Positions 34,660-46,212 of a stretch of 64,000 nucleotides of DNA are shown here, piece after piece. The notes beneath the pieces are model-generated. The model had not been told where the DNA came from. It did no database searches and saw nothing but the letters and a program-made list of their open reading frames with translations. Source of the DNA: Chamaecrista fasciculata (lineage: Eukaryota > Streptophyta > Magnoliopsida > Fabales > Fabaceae). How positions within the stretch are numbered: position 1 is the stretch's first letter; each line of letters opens with the position of its first letter. The translations under genes and the position numbers were made by a program. The DNA is taken from assembly GCA_003254925.1 (NCBI GenBank), contig QANZ01053544.1:7184-71183 (forward strand). The letters are read 5' to 3'.

Positions 34660-35116
34660 TATAGGTCGACATCCGGACCCAATTCACTTGATCTTTTCTC
34701 CTACCAAAGCGCAGCGAAGAGAGGGAATCCTTATCGTCTTTGGGCCTAAAACCAATCATTATTGGTAATCTCATCCCCCACGCGCGAAAATTGACAGTGA
34801 TGACGTGGCACTACAAAACACTGTCATATCGGGCACAGTACTTGAGAACTAAGAAGTAGAGACGGTCCTATAGGAGCTACTTGTTTTTGTCTTTGGAATC
34901 TCGTGAATATCGTCGACAGTGACTTATTTAGATTTGATATTAGATAATGATTAATGAATCATATATCCGCTCAACGTTTTGATTCTGTGGAATTCAATTT
35001 TGAATACCTATTTCCAAAATAAATAAATAAATAAAATTTTGAATTCCTATATTTGTTGTTTATGCTTTAAATACAAGAGTGAAGAGTTAACTTGGGTTTC
35101 TCACTTGAAACTTTCC
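34660..35116 (+). promoter_or_regulatory. Alpha-mannosidase promoter and leader region
   Basis: Upstream of the start at 35117 there are an ACGT-core element TGACGTGG (34801-34808) and a CGCGCGAAAA motif (about 34783) that matches an E2F-type site. TGACGTGG also matches the unfolded-protein-response element bound by plant bZIP factors. Both are single short matches, so their use is a guess. No firm TATA box. Confidence 0.25.
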
Positions 35117-38100
35117 ATGGCAATTCCAATTGGTGTGAATGTGATTACTATTTGTGGTTTACTTGTGGTGGCATCTGTACTTGTATGCTCGGAATCCAAC
35201 TATATAAGGTACAATACGACGGCGAGCATTGTTCCGGGCAAGCTCAACGTTCATTTGGTACCTCATAGTCACGATGATGTTGGATGGTTGAAAACCATTG
35301 ATCAGTACTACGTTGGTTCCAACAATTCCATTCAGGTTCCCTCTTCTCTTGTGTCTCTATCTCTAAATTATTAAACTTCAAATCCGATTTCAATCATCTT
35401 CATAAATAAATGTATATATAGGGTGCCTGCGTTCAAAATGTGCTGGATTCTCTGGTACCCGCATTGCTCGCCGACAAGAATCGCAAGTTCATCTATGTTG
35501 AACAAGTAATTAAGGCTTTCAGTTTAGTCTTCCCTTTTTTCTTCTTCTTTCTTTTGGTGTTTCAGACTAATTGCTTGGTTTGTTTCAGGCCTTTTTCCAA
35601 CGTTGGTGGAGACAACAGAGTGATTCAATTCAAAACATAGTGAAGCAGCTAGTCAACTCTGCTCAACTGGAGTTCATGTAATTAATCACATTTTTATTTT
35701 TCATATTTTCCTCATCAATCATCAACTAATTAAAATCCGGATTTGCAGAAACGGGGGTATGTGTATGCACGATGAGGCTACAGTGCATTACATTGACATG
35801 ATTGATCAGACAACTCTTGGGCATCAATTTCTGAAACAAGAATTTAATGTGACTCCAAGAATAGGTTGGCAAATTGACCCTTTTGGACATTCTGCTGTGC
35901 AGGCCTATTTGTTGGGAGCACAGGTAAGTAATAAACTTACTTTTGGTTTAGTACATATAGAGCAAGACAGAAGAAATTTTCAATCGCTAATAAAGGTTGA
36001 CCCAGTTGTTAAGGAATCGACTCATAACCCACAAGGTCATGAATCCAATTCCCGCTATCAATACGAGGACTTTGTTGGTAGGCGATCTATAACTACCTCT
36101 ATAAGCTCTCGTAGAGCCTAGAAACATGACCTGGCCTTAAGGAGTCCTTGAGGTTCAACTCATCTAAACTTTCTATCACAAAAAGAAATTTTCAAGTTAT
36201 TATATTGTTTTTGTTTTCCTAGGTTGGATTTGATTCACTCTTCTTTGCTCGGATTGATTACCAAGACAGAGCCAAGAGGAAAGATGACAAGTCACTTGAA
36301 GTTGTTTGGAGGGGCTCCAAAACCTTTGGTTCATCTGCACAAGTGAGACCAATTACCTGAGTTTATATATATATATATAATATTGGATTGATACTGCAAA
36401 AATGAAAATTCTGTTTCACATTATTATTATGTTTTTCACGTTTCTCTATTCTGTAGATTTTTTCTGGTGCCTTCCCTGAGAATTATGAACCTCCCACTGG
36501 AAATTTTTACTTTGAAGTAGATGATGACTCTCCTATTGTCCAGGTGAATTTTAACACAAAATTTATTATCTTTTGTTCTTTAATTTGAATAAGCCTTGAA
36601 TAAATTCACACCACCTCTTATATATAACTTGAAGGATGACGTCAATTTGTTTGACTACAATGTCAATGATCGAGTAAACGAGTTCGTCTCTGCTGCAATT
36701 TCACAGGTGAGTGAGATAATAACTTGTTCTTTTCTTTGGTCTTGCTATATGTATGCTTTTCACTGAGAATTGCATATATATATTTGTCTCTTGCTTTCAG
36801 GCAAATATTACTCGGACAAATCATATAATGTGGACAATGGGGACGGATTTCAAGTACCAATATGCACACACTTGGTTTCGACAAATGGACAAATTTATTC
36901 ACTATGTCAATCAGGTTACTACTCTTAACTTTACCTTACCTTACAAATTTCTTTTATACATTGTTTCATCTTTTTTTTTTTTTAATTCAATGTTTTAGTG
37001 CTTCTCATGATAAGGTTTGAGGCTTTGAGCTATGAAATAACAACTAATGAGACTTGCATATTGAATATGTTTCTTTAGGATGGTCGAGTTCATGCTCTAT
37101 ACTCCACCCCATCAATTTATACTGATGCAAAACATGCAGCAAATGAGGCGTGGCCAATCAAGACAGAAGACTACTTCCCGTGAGTTCAAATGTTCAAATT
37201 CCTTATCATTTAAACTATTGCATCTTTTTTTTTTCATTGTTTTTACAGATTTTTAATGAGTAAACATACAATTTAGTCTTTGGAAGATACAGATTTGACA
37301 ACTCAATATCTGAAAGTCAAGTTTACACACTTTCGTCCTTGAACTAACTTATAGGGACAAAAGGACTAAAATGTATTCGTTCTATGACTTTCAGGGATTG
37401 AATTGCTACCTCGTGTATCTTTAAAAGATCAATTTATATGTTTACTTGAATCTTAATTACATAATGGACTTAAATACTTAATCTACCAAAACATGCACTT
37501 GTTAGGTATGCTGATCGTGTAAATGCATATTGGACTGGGTATTTTACCAGTAGGCCAGCTCTCAAAGGTTATGTCAGAGCAATGAGTGGCTACTATTTGG
37601 TAAGCTCTTGTCTTTCTCATGATGATTATTGTTGAGATATAGAAGGAAAATGACATTTCTGAGTTTTACAAGGGGATTAATCATTGTTGGCAACGATGGA
37701 TACTTGAGTAACGTTTAGTTATCTAAAAAACTGGACTCTATTCTTAAGCAAAAACTTAAACCTATGTTACTGATCTGGTCATGATTTGCATTTAGTGGTA
37801 TGTGAATTCGACAACTTTACTTTCTTATTTTTTCAATCTCAAACAGGCAGCAAGACAGTTAGAATATTTTAAAGGAAAGAGTGGCTCAGGTCCTAAAACT
37901 GACTCTTTGGCTGATGCTTTGGCCATTGCTCAACACCATGATGCAGTTTCTGGAACCGAAAAGCAGCACGTGGCTAATGATTACGCGAAACGACTTTCAA
38001 TAGGGTACTCAGAGGTTAGTCAGAGGGAGGCTTATGTTTCTATATATATAAGCTCTCTTAGAGCCCTTCATCATCACTTGAACTAATTACCCTAAATAAT

Positions 38101-41100
38101 GTTAATGACTTGTACAGGCAGAGAAAGTTGTTGCAGCATCACTTGCCCACCTAACAGAGCCAACATCAAGAACTGGTGCTACTAGTTCAAAGACTCAGTT
38201 TCATCAGGTAAATATTGACTTTCCTTCGTTATATATATACTCTTGGTCCATCTTTTATTTTATATAAGTTAGGTCTTTTTAGTTTTCAAACTGAGCCATG
38301 TTGTTCTTCAACATTCAGAAATAACTCTTGATAAGCAAAATGTATTTCAACCAAAGCTCTATACTATTCTTAGATTGATGTTCTATCTGTTGTCTCTTCA
38401 ATTCTTCTGTCTTGTTCATTAATTTGTTTCATTGTGTGATTACAGTGTCCACTTTTGAACATAACTTACTGTCCTGCATCAGAATTTGATTTTTCAAATG
38501 GGAAGAAGCTGGTGAGGAGTTAAAACAGAAGAAGTTGATGTTTGTTTTATGATTGATGACTTACTAATACATATATTGTGTCTTTTAGGCTGTTGTTGTT
38601 TACAATCCTCTAGGATGGGAAAGAGAGGATGTTATAAGAATCCCTGTAAGTTTCTCCTTCCAATAATGGGCTTCCTTTGAATTAAGTACCTCATATATAA
38701 TTATTTATATCTTTGCAATTAAGTTCATGGTGACAAAAATGCTTTGGAAATTGGTGACAGGTTATGAATGAAAACGTTAATGTTTGGGATTCAAGTGGAA
38801 AAGAAATCCAATCCCAACTAGTACCAATTCTTGATGCTTCTCTTGCACTAAGAAGCTACTACGTTAAGGCATACTTGGGAGTGTCTCCAAATGTACAACC
38901 AAAGTATTGGCTTGTTTTTTCAGCACTTGTTCCTCCACTTGGTTTTACCACTTATTACATATCAAGTGCTAAACAATCAGGTTATTTATTTCTAATTTCA
39001 TTATTAATTGAAGCTACACATGAATTTTTAGATAAGCGTTTATATTGAAAATATTTTGTATCTCAAAAACAAAATTTGCAGGTGCAACACTTATCTCACA
39101 AACAACATACAAGTCAAGAAATCAAAGCCAGCCATTTAAAGTAGGCCCAGGAAACTTGAAACTAGTTTATTCTGGGAATGGAGGAAAACTAATTAGCTAT
39201 ATCAACTCCAAAAGCAAGGTACATAATATAACTTAAGGTTTCAACCTATAGTTACTGTTCTGTTTTAATTTCAATTATTTTTGTTATAGTTGTTTTAAAA
39301 AGGTTAAATTGTACTAAGACCCCATGAGTTTTAGGTCAAGGGAAGAAAATACCCATGAATTTTAAAACTTGACAGATAGACTCCCTGAGTTCTCAACTGC
39401 CTTCATTTAAGACTCCTAAGTTTTAAAACTTAACAGAGAGACTCTCTAGCGCCTTTCAACCTTGCTCACTTAAGACCCCTAAATAGTCTCACTTTTTTAA
39501 AAACTTAAAGGTCCTAAGTGAGTACATTGAAAACTCAGGGGGTCTATTTGTCAAGTTTTAAAACATGGAAGTATTGACTTAAAATTCAGGAAATCTTAAT
39601 GCAATGTAGCCTTTTAAGAAAAAGATTCTATTTTTTTTTTTTATGGGTCAATAATATATGGTGCACATACTAAATTTCTATTCACAAATTAGGTGAAAGA
39701 GTCAATGGATCAAACATACAGTTTATATGCTGGCCATGGAAATGATAGAACTGAGACATCTCAGGTAACAAAATTTCATATATTTGTTTCTTATCTGTTT
39801 AATTGATGTTGGTTAGAGAGTAATTACGTTTTTCATGAAAGTTTAGTGATTTAAATGTTGTATATTGTTTTGTTGAAGGCCTCAGGAGCATATGTTTTTC
39901 GCCCAAATGGTACATATCCCATAAGATTTGAAAGAAAGGTAATTAAAATTGCCTGCCAGAGTAAGACATTAGGATTATCCATATATAATTTTAGGGGGAC
40001 TTAATTATATTAATGTCTTTGTTTTATTTTATTTTTCTGTTTAGTTTCCCCTCACAGTTTTTCGGGGACCTATCGTTCATGAGGTTCATCAGCAAATTAA
40101 TTCATGGATATACCAGGTATTATTCTTAAACTATAGATTGATTAATTGATTATTGATGATGTTGTCAATACTCAAATTGCTGGCCATGGCTTATTTGGAC
40201 AGACCACCAGACTGTACAAAGGGAAAGAGCATGCTGAAGTTGAGTTTACTGTAAGTATTTCCTTTTCATTGTTAATTTTAATTTCATCCATATTGAATTT
40301 GGAAAATATTTTCACAAAGTATAACAATGATTGAGATCTTAAAAACAGGTTGGACCTATACCCATCCATGATGGAGTTGGCAAAGAAATTGCTACACAGA
40401 TTAAAACAAACCTGCACAGCAACAAAACCTTCTATACCGATTCCAATGGTCGCGATTTCATCGAAAGGGTAAGTACTTTGTATCATGGTTTCCCTCGCCT
40501 ATCCGTATAACTGTTTAGAAATTGAACAGTTTAAAACCTTTCCAACAAATGTTAACTCTAGAAATTGAATCTCAATTCTCTCACTTAGGATGGAGCTTGC
40601 GACTGCACCAAACCATTGTTGGTGTTTAGTAAATATTTCAAAATAAATAATTGGGTAAGATTTTTGCTCAACACCAACACTGTATGAGAGATAAACAAGT
40701 TTAGCAACAGTAAGACACACAATCAGTATAGTAGCCAAAATGGTGCCATAGTGTTTGGGTAGTTGTTTGAGTGAGAAAAGGGGTTTACAATTTTTTTTTT
40801 CAGAAATTGTATTGGGGATGATTTGTCAATTTTTTTTTGGTATTGATGAGAGTTTTCAGTTTTCTCTGTGCAAAAATTGTTGATAATAAAGTTATTCCAA
40901 TGGAATAATAGTAGTAGATCTTGAGGTATCCAAATATATTAAAATTATTTATATGTTACTCCTTACTCCTCTTTATTTTCGTGGTTAAGTTTTTCCCCCC
41001 ACTGCATTTTTTATATGAATAATAATGATGAATATTTATGATGCATTAATGTTTCCTTGTTCAGGTAAGAAACTACAGAAAAGACTGGGACTTGCAAGTC

Positions 41101-43313
41101 AATCAGCCTGTTGCTGGAAATTATTACCCTGTATGGTTTTTTTATCATACCTTCTTTATATATTAAAATTGTAACACGCTAGCTTCTTTTATTTAAGATT
41201 GTGGTGTTTGTTGTTTCAGATAAATCTTGGGATTTTCTTGAGAGATCAGAATAAAGAGTTCTCTGTGTTAGTGGATCGATCTGTGGGGGGATCCAGCCTC
41301 GTTGATGGCCAAATAGAGCTGATGCTTCATAGGTCTCTTCCTTCTTTCACTCTGCTGATTTTCATTCTATGTTTGTTAAATTATTCTTTTAGTCAACAAT
41401 TCTATTGAAATCTTAATTTATTTGGTCTTGTTAATATAAAAACTTCTTATTAATCCCTCATGTTTTGACTACAATTTTAGCCCGGCCAAAGTCATATTTT
41501 GGTCCCTCATATTTGTTCAAAGTTCCGTTTTGATCCTTTATGTTTCTAAAAAGTTTTACCGTTAGTCCTTGACTCTTTTCCATCCACTTTTCTGTTAAAA
41601 AAAAAAGGAGAAAAACTAACTTTCATCACTCAATAATTTTGCTCTTTTAATTTATAAGAGAAAATGATGTTAATGTAGAAGAGCAAAATTGTTGGGAGAT
41701 AAAAGTTCTTCTTTTCTTTTTTTAACAGAAAAAGTGGATGGAAAAGAATCAGGGACTAACAGTGAAACTTTTTAGAAACTTGAGGGACTAAAACGGAACT
41801 TTGAGCAAACATGAGGGACTAAAACGGAACAAAAAAACCCGAGGAACCAAAACGGAACGAAAAAAACTTGATTAGACGAAAACAAAACTTTAAACAAATA
41901 TGAGGAACCGAGCTCGGCCATTTTAGTCCTCTATTGCAATTTCTTCATTAGTTGAATTATGTTATTGTTATTAGTCATGTATCATCATACTACTACTACT
42001 ACACATGACTAACCTAACCTTCAAAACTCTATACCTAAATCTCTGTTGTTTAATTCCATCATCAATAGTATTTAGTACTGTCATTATTTATTTTATTTTA
42101 TTTTTATATATATAGGAGATTAGTTGAGGACGATGGGAGGGGTGTCGCAGAGGCACTAAATGAAACCGCTTGCCTTCGTGAAAACTGCACTACTGGATTA
42201 ACTGTAAGACCATATTTAATGAAGGATCATACTTTTCATTTGTAAAATATAGCGTGTTTATGAGTAATTTAGTTTCAAAGTTTACATTTTTTTTTTTCTG
42301 AATAAATGTTGAAGGTCATAGGAAAGTACTATTATAGAATCGACCCAGCAGGAGAAGGTGCCAGATGGCGTCGTTCATTTGGTCAGGAGATATACTCTCC
42401 TTTTCTTTTGGCTTTCACACAAGAGGTTGGACAAATGGTTAATTATTATTATTAGTATTATATCGTTGTTTGAAAATTTAAATGAATTGGTTCCATCTGC
42501 TCGATTCTTAATTAACTCTTTCTTTCTTTTTTTTTTCCATATTTTAAGAGTGGAGATGATTGGAGAAATTCACGCGTGACAACATTTTCAGGCATAGATT
42601 CCTCGTACTCATTACCAGATAACGTTGCAGTAGTAACCCTCCAGGTGAATTCACTTTTTCAAACTAAACCAACAAAGCGAAACTATACAGATCATTATTA
42701 TTTTCCCAATTAATTTAATTACTAAAAGAGGTTTTCAGATATCTGCTCTCTCTAGAAATGGTAATGTACTAACTTCTTCTAATATGCAGGATCTGGAAGA
42801 TGGAAAAGTTCTTCTTCGGTTAGCTCACTTATATGAGGTGAAAATTCTGTCTGTTTATGCCAGAAAATGAAAAAAAATTAAATTTTTCTTAAGAGAATTT
42901 GTCCATCTGAAAAAAAAAACAAAATTCCCTTCTTTTTTTTTTTTTGTTAATGCAAGATTGGAGAGGACAAGCAGCTTTCAACTATGGCAAGCATAGAGCT
43001 GAAAAGGCTATTCCCATATAAAAAGGTAATTGCAAATAGCAATGAGTACTTTGGTGGCTAAATATTGCAATTACTTATTTTGATACATTGGTTTCCTTAA
43101 TGTATACAGATAAAGCAAATAAGTGAGAGGAGTTTGTCTGGTAACCAAGAAAGAAAGGAAATGGAGAAGAAGAGATTGGTGTGGAAGGTAGAAGGAGAAG
43201 AAGAAACAAATGAGGAAGAAGCAAAAACATCAAGAGGAAGAGAAGTGGATCCAGAAAAGCTTGTTGTAGAACTTGCTCCCATGGAAATAAGGACCTTCAT
43301 CATTAGTTTTTAG
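35117..43313 (+). CDS. Lysosomal/vacuolar-type alpha-mannosidase (GH38), 1019 aa
   Basis: Twenty-nine exons join in frame. Borders: 35117-35335, 35422-35505, 35589-35677, 35749-35923, 36223-36342, 36457-36543, 36635-36706, 36801-36914, 37079-37179, 37506-37599, 37847-38014, 38118-38207, 38446-38511, 38589-38645, 38761-38980, 39082-39218, 39693-39764, 39879-39938, 40045-40116, 40203-40250, 40349-40468, 41065-41130, 41220-41332, 42116-42203, 42315-42425, 42549-42644, 42790-42837, 42957-43025, 43110-43313. It trims mannose from N-glycans in the vacuole or wall. GH38 hallmarks: the zinc-site motif PHSHDDVGW (H52, D54), the nucleophile motif WQIDPFGHS (D174) and HHDAVSGT (H415/H416). A hydrophobic leader (about 8-24) fits a signal peptide, which is why Met at 35117 is preferred over the earlier in-frame Met at 35039. 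The length equals that of known plant members, and the gene looks intact. A Glu/Lys-rich insert precedes the C-terminus. Confidence 0.95.
35984..36183 (+). mobile_element. tRNA-derived SINE with 12-bp TSD, in mannosidase intron 4
   Basis: A 200-bp insert with a tRNA-like A-box region (tgacccagttgttaaggaat) and a B-box-like phrase (ggtcatgaatccaattcccg). It is flanked by a perfect 12-bp duplication AGAAATTTTCAA at 35972-35983 and 36184-36195. Its 3' end is short and A-rich (cacaaaa). The right duplication ends 27 bp before exon 5. A diverged copy lies at 34045-34223. Confidence 0.75.
37255..37445. repeat. Short inverted-repeat element in mannosidase intron
   Basis: 'gagtaaacatacaatttagt' at the left is mirrored by 'gatcaatttatatgtttact' at the right, with 'ggaagatac' and 'gtatctttaa' as the next inner pair. 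Confidence 0.5.
39302..39611. mobile_element. Foldback element, 310 bp, near-perfect 9-bp TSD, in mannosidase intron
   Basis: GGTTAAATTGTACTAAGACC at the left mirrors GGCTACATTGCATTAAGATT at the right read backwards. Flanks TTTTAAAAA and TTTTAAGAA differ at one base. The arms contain 'ccctgagttttaaaacttg' type phrases, as in the remnant at 4098-4260. Confidence 0.6.
41484..41919. mobile_element. Foldback MULE-type element, 436 bp, 10-bp TSD with one mismatch
   Basis: GGCCAAAGTCATATTTTGGT begins the left arm, and GGCCGAGCTCGGTTCCTCAT begins the right arm read backwards. The inner blocks 'gtccttgactcttttccatc' and 'gatggaaaagaatcaggga' are mirror images. Flanks ATTTTAGCCC and ATTTTAGTCC form a 10-bp duplication. 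The tgagggactaaaacggaac unit is repeated tandemly in the right arm. It lies in the mannosidase intron before exon 24. Confidence 0.65.
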
Positions 43314-44929
43314 GCCACAAGAAAGCCCAATAAGTTAAATTGGTAATTCTAAATAATGTCTTACTTTACCCAACGAATAAAAATATCATGGGTCAATATT
43401 ATTAGGGAGGTTTCTCTTTTATAAATTTCGTCAATTTAGAGTGATTGTTTGATTATTTTATATTTTGCTTTATTGTCTAATTTTGATTTTGGACTCGAAG
43501 CTGATATTGTTTGTTTTGTTTAGCTTATTTAAATTGCTATAATCTGTTATTAATTTTTTTATTTATAATTAATTTCATGATTGAATTTTGTAATTTTATG
43601 TTAGAACTTAGACGACACTTGGTGCTCAAACTTAATGACACTTGGTCTTCAAACTTAATAACTCTTGTTGTGTATACTTGTACTAGAATAATATATATAT
43701 ACATTCAAAACTTTCTCATTCCTATCAAAATTCTTTCATTGATGAGTTATTTTTATAATAATGATTATTCTTCCCTTCAAACAAACAAAAAAAATGTAAG
43801 AATTCAATCAATAACTAATTTTAATACAAAAAAGTTTATTTTCTTCATACAAAGCTTAACATATATGATTATATATATATATATAATAAAAAGCTTAACA
43901 TATATTATTTAAAATATGAAAGAAAATATTTAATATATTTAATTATTTCATAAATAATTTTATTAGTTATTATTTTATTATTCATGTTATTTATAAAAAA
44001 TTAAAAATAATTAAATAAATATACTCTAGAACAAAATTGGCGTTTGACATGAATAACAAAATAAACTAACTAACTTAATATATATTTTAAAAAATGAGTG
44101 AATTTTTTAAGATCGACCTCTACTTATGTAATAGATCAGCATCTCTATAGAGAGGGCAATGCTTGCGCTGATATGTTATGATTTCGATGACAAGGAGTGA
44201 CTCTGGGTTCATAGTCTTTGAAATTTGTTGCTAGTTATTTTTCTTGTAGTTATTTTTTTGTTTTGGGCATAATGCCCTTTTTGACTAAAAAAAAAAAAGA
44301 AAGGACTCTTTAGGTGAAGTTTAATTTTAACAATTTTATTATTAAATTATCTCTTGCATAAAAAAAAGCACTCATTATTATAAAATAAATAAAAAAGTAA
44401 AAGAGAATGACAAATTTAAATTCAGAGTTTAAATTCTTCATAATATTACATTCCTAATTTTTTGAGAAAAAGAAAAAATATTTATTTTTTAGTTTATCTC
44501 AAAATATAAATATAGGACCAAAATATTAGTTAGATTTGGAAAGTGTGTCAATAAGGTATTGTTGTTTGGTTTGGGTTGACAATTTAATTAAGGCCAAACA
44601 CCCCACAATTCAAGAGCATATATGGAAGGTAATGTTACAACTCACAAAGAAGTGAGTGTGGTAATAAATTAAAATATTTGGATATCAGATTTTTTTTAAA
44701 ATTAATATAAATTATCATTATTATTATTATTAAATTAGATTATTATATGTATAAACTTTAAAGCTTAGAAGTAAAATAGAAAAAATAGTGTCGTGTAACA
44801 TAGGGAAAGAAAGGAAGGTTTGATTGATTTCAAAGGATTTCTTGTGTTTTATTACAAAGAAAAACCATGACACACGCATACTTACACACAGACACAAAAC
44901 AACGAAGAACACAACCCGCGCCTATTTAT
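43314..44929. other. Intergenic between mannosidase and MEI2-like gene; LINE-like 3' tail
   Basis: The first about 150 bp are probably mannosidase 3' UTR. 44100-44301 has the form of a LINE 3' end: moderately complex sequence, then 'gggcataatgccctttttga', then a run of 12 A. The rest is AT-rich with no gene. Confidence 0.35.
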
Positions 44930-46212
44930 TCTCCCTCCTATTTTTCCGTTTGTTATTAGTTGTAATTTAAAGCCAACTAACACGGTTTTTTTTCATCTCT
45001 CTCCTCCTTCTCTTCGTCTGATTCTCTCTCCCAACTACAGGGTGTCCGGCGAGTCCAATCTCGCCGGAAACTCTCTCTACGGTCGTTGGAATCTCCAATT
45101 TTTCTCATCTGGGTTCTCAATTTCAATTTATTTCTATTATTCCTAATTTTAACTCAATCCAGAGCTGTGTTTGGGTCTATTGAAGGAGACAAAGAAGAAA
45201 AAAAAAAATTTGTTGATGACATTTCTCTGTTTGTTCTCTTTTTCTTCTTGTTGATGTGAGGCTAGCCAATAAAACAATGCAAATTAGTGTGGGAAACAGA
45301 ATTTTGCAGCCGAGAACCAAAACAATACTAAGATCCCCTATTTTATGAATTCCTCGTAAGCTAAATTGTCTCCAAGATTTATATTTTCTCGGTCTTCGTA
45401 CCTTTTCGCTTGAGAAGCTAGCTGAATTTGGTGGAGAAACATAAGAGGAAAAAGTTTCGTCATTTCTGTGCCAGCTATACGGTGTTGAAAAATTTGAAGG
45501 TACGAATTTGTTGAATTGACCAATTGTTCTTTGTGTATATCTTTTTAATTGGTATTTTCTTTTGTTATCATTTCCTCTTGTTGTCTCTGATTCTGAAATT
45601 ATCTAAAATTTAGAACCTCTTTCATGCACATCACTGTTTGGTCCACCTAAAAGTATGGGTTTCTGCGTCTGATCCTTCATCATTTAAGGCATTTCCTGCA
45701 AAATTCCCTTAAGCAAGATGCACTTTTAATTGCTGTAAAAAAAAAAAAAAAATTAGAGCTGTCTAGACGGATTATTTGCTTTTGCCTGCAATTGTATAGG
45801 AATTAACTCCGTTGTTATATCCTACATTTTCTTCGCTCAACCATGTTAGGTCGTTGGTAGGTAAGCAGCAAGCTTTTTTTTCTTCTTTTTTTTTTCCGTT
45901 GTGAATTGTGATCCTCTGTCAATTGTCCTTCTGGTGGTAAGTAGCTGAAGTCTTAAAAATATTACTTTTTTTTTTTTTGGCTAGTTTTATATGCATGCAT
46001 TTCGTTAAGAATAATGATTCTTGTTCTAAAATTGCCTCGAAATATGAGCTATTGTTATGCCTTGCTATGTTTATATTATCTGTCCTTTGCCAAGTGACTG
46101 GACTTTGATTTTCAGCAGATGAGAGGACAAGCTTTAAAATTTTGATAAAGCCAGATAGTGAAGTGGTTTTCTGTTTTCCTCTTTCCCCAGCTTCTGAACT
46201 CAGCTGCAGGAA
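44930..46212 (+). promoter_or_regulatory. MEI2-like gene core promoter and spliced 5' leader
   Basis: A TATA-like ctatttattct (about 44930) is followed by a long pyrimidine-rich stretch (44994-45032) typical of plant 5' leaders. A donor-like 'gaag|gtacgaat' (about 45500) and an acceptor 'cagctgcag' ending at 46209, just before the start codon, suggest a leader intron of about 700 bp. Several upstream ATGs lie in the first leader exon (for example near 45214), so small upstream frames could affect translation. All of this is inferred. Confidence 0.4.

Noticed and set aside
35039-35116. Upstream in-frame ATG of the mannosidase
   Set aside because: It would put a polar stretch before the hydrophobic leader and break the signal-peptide layout seen from 35117.
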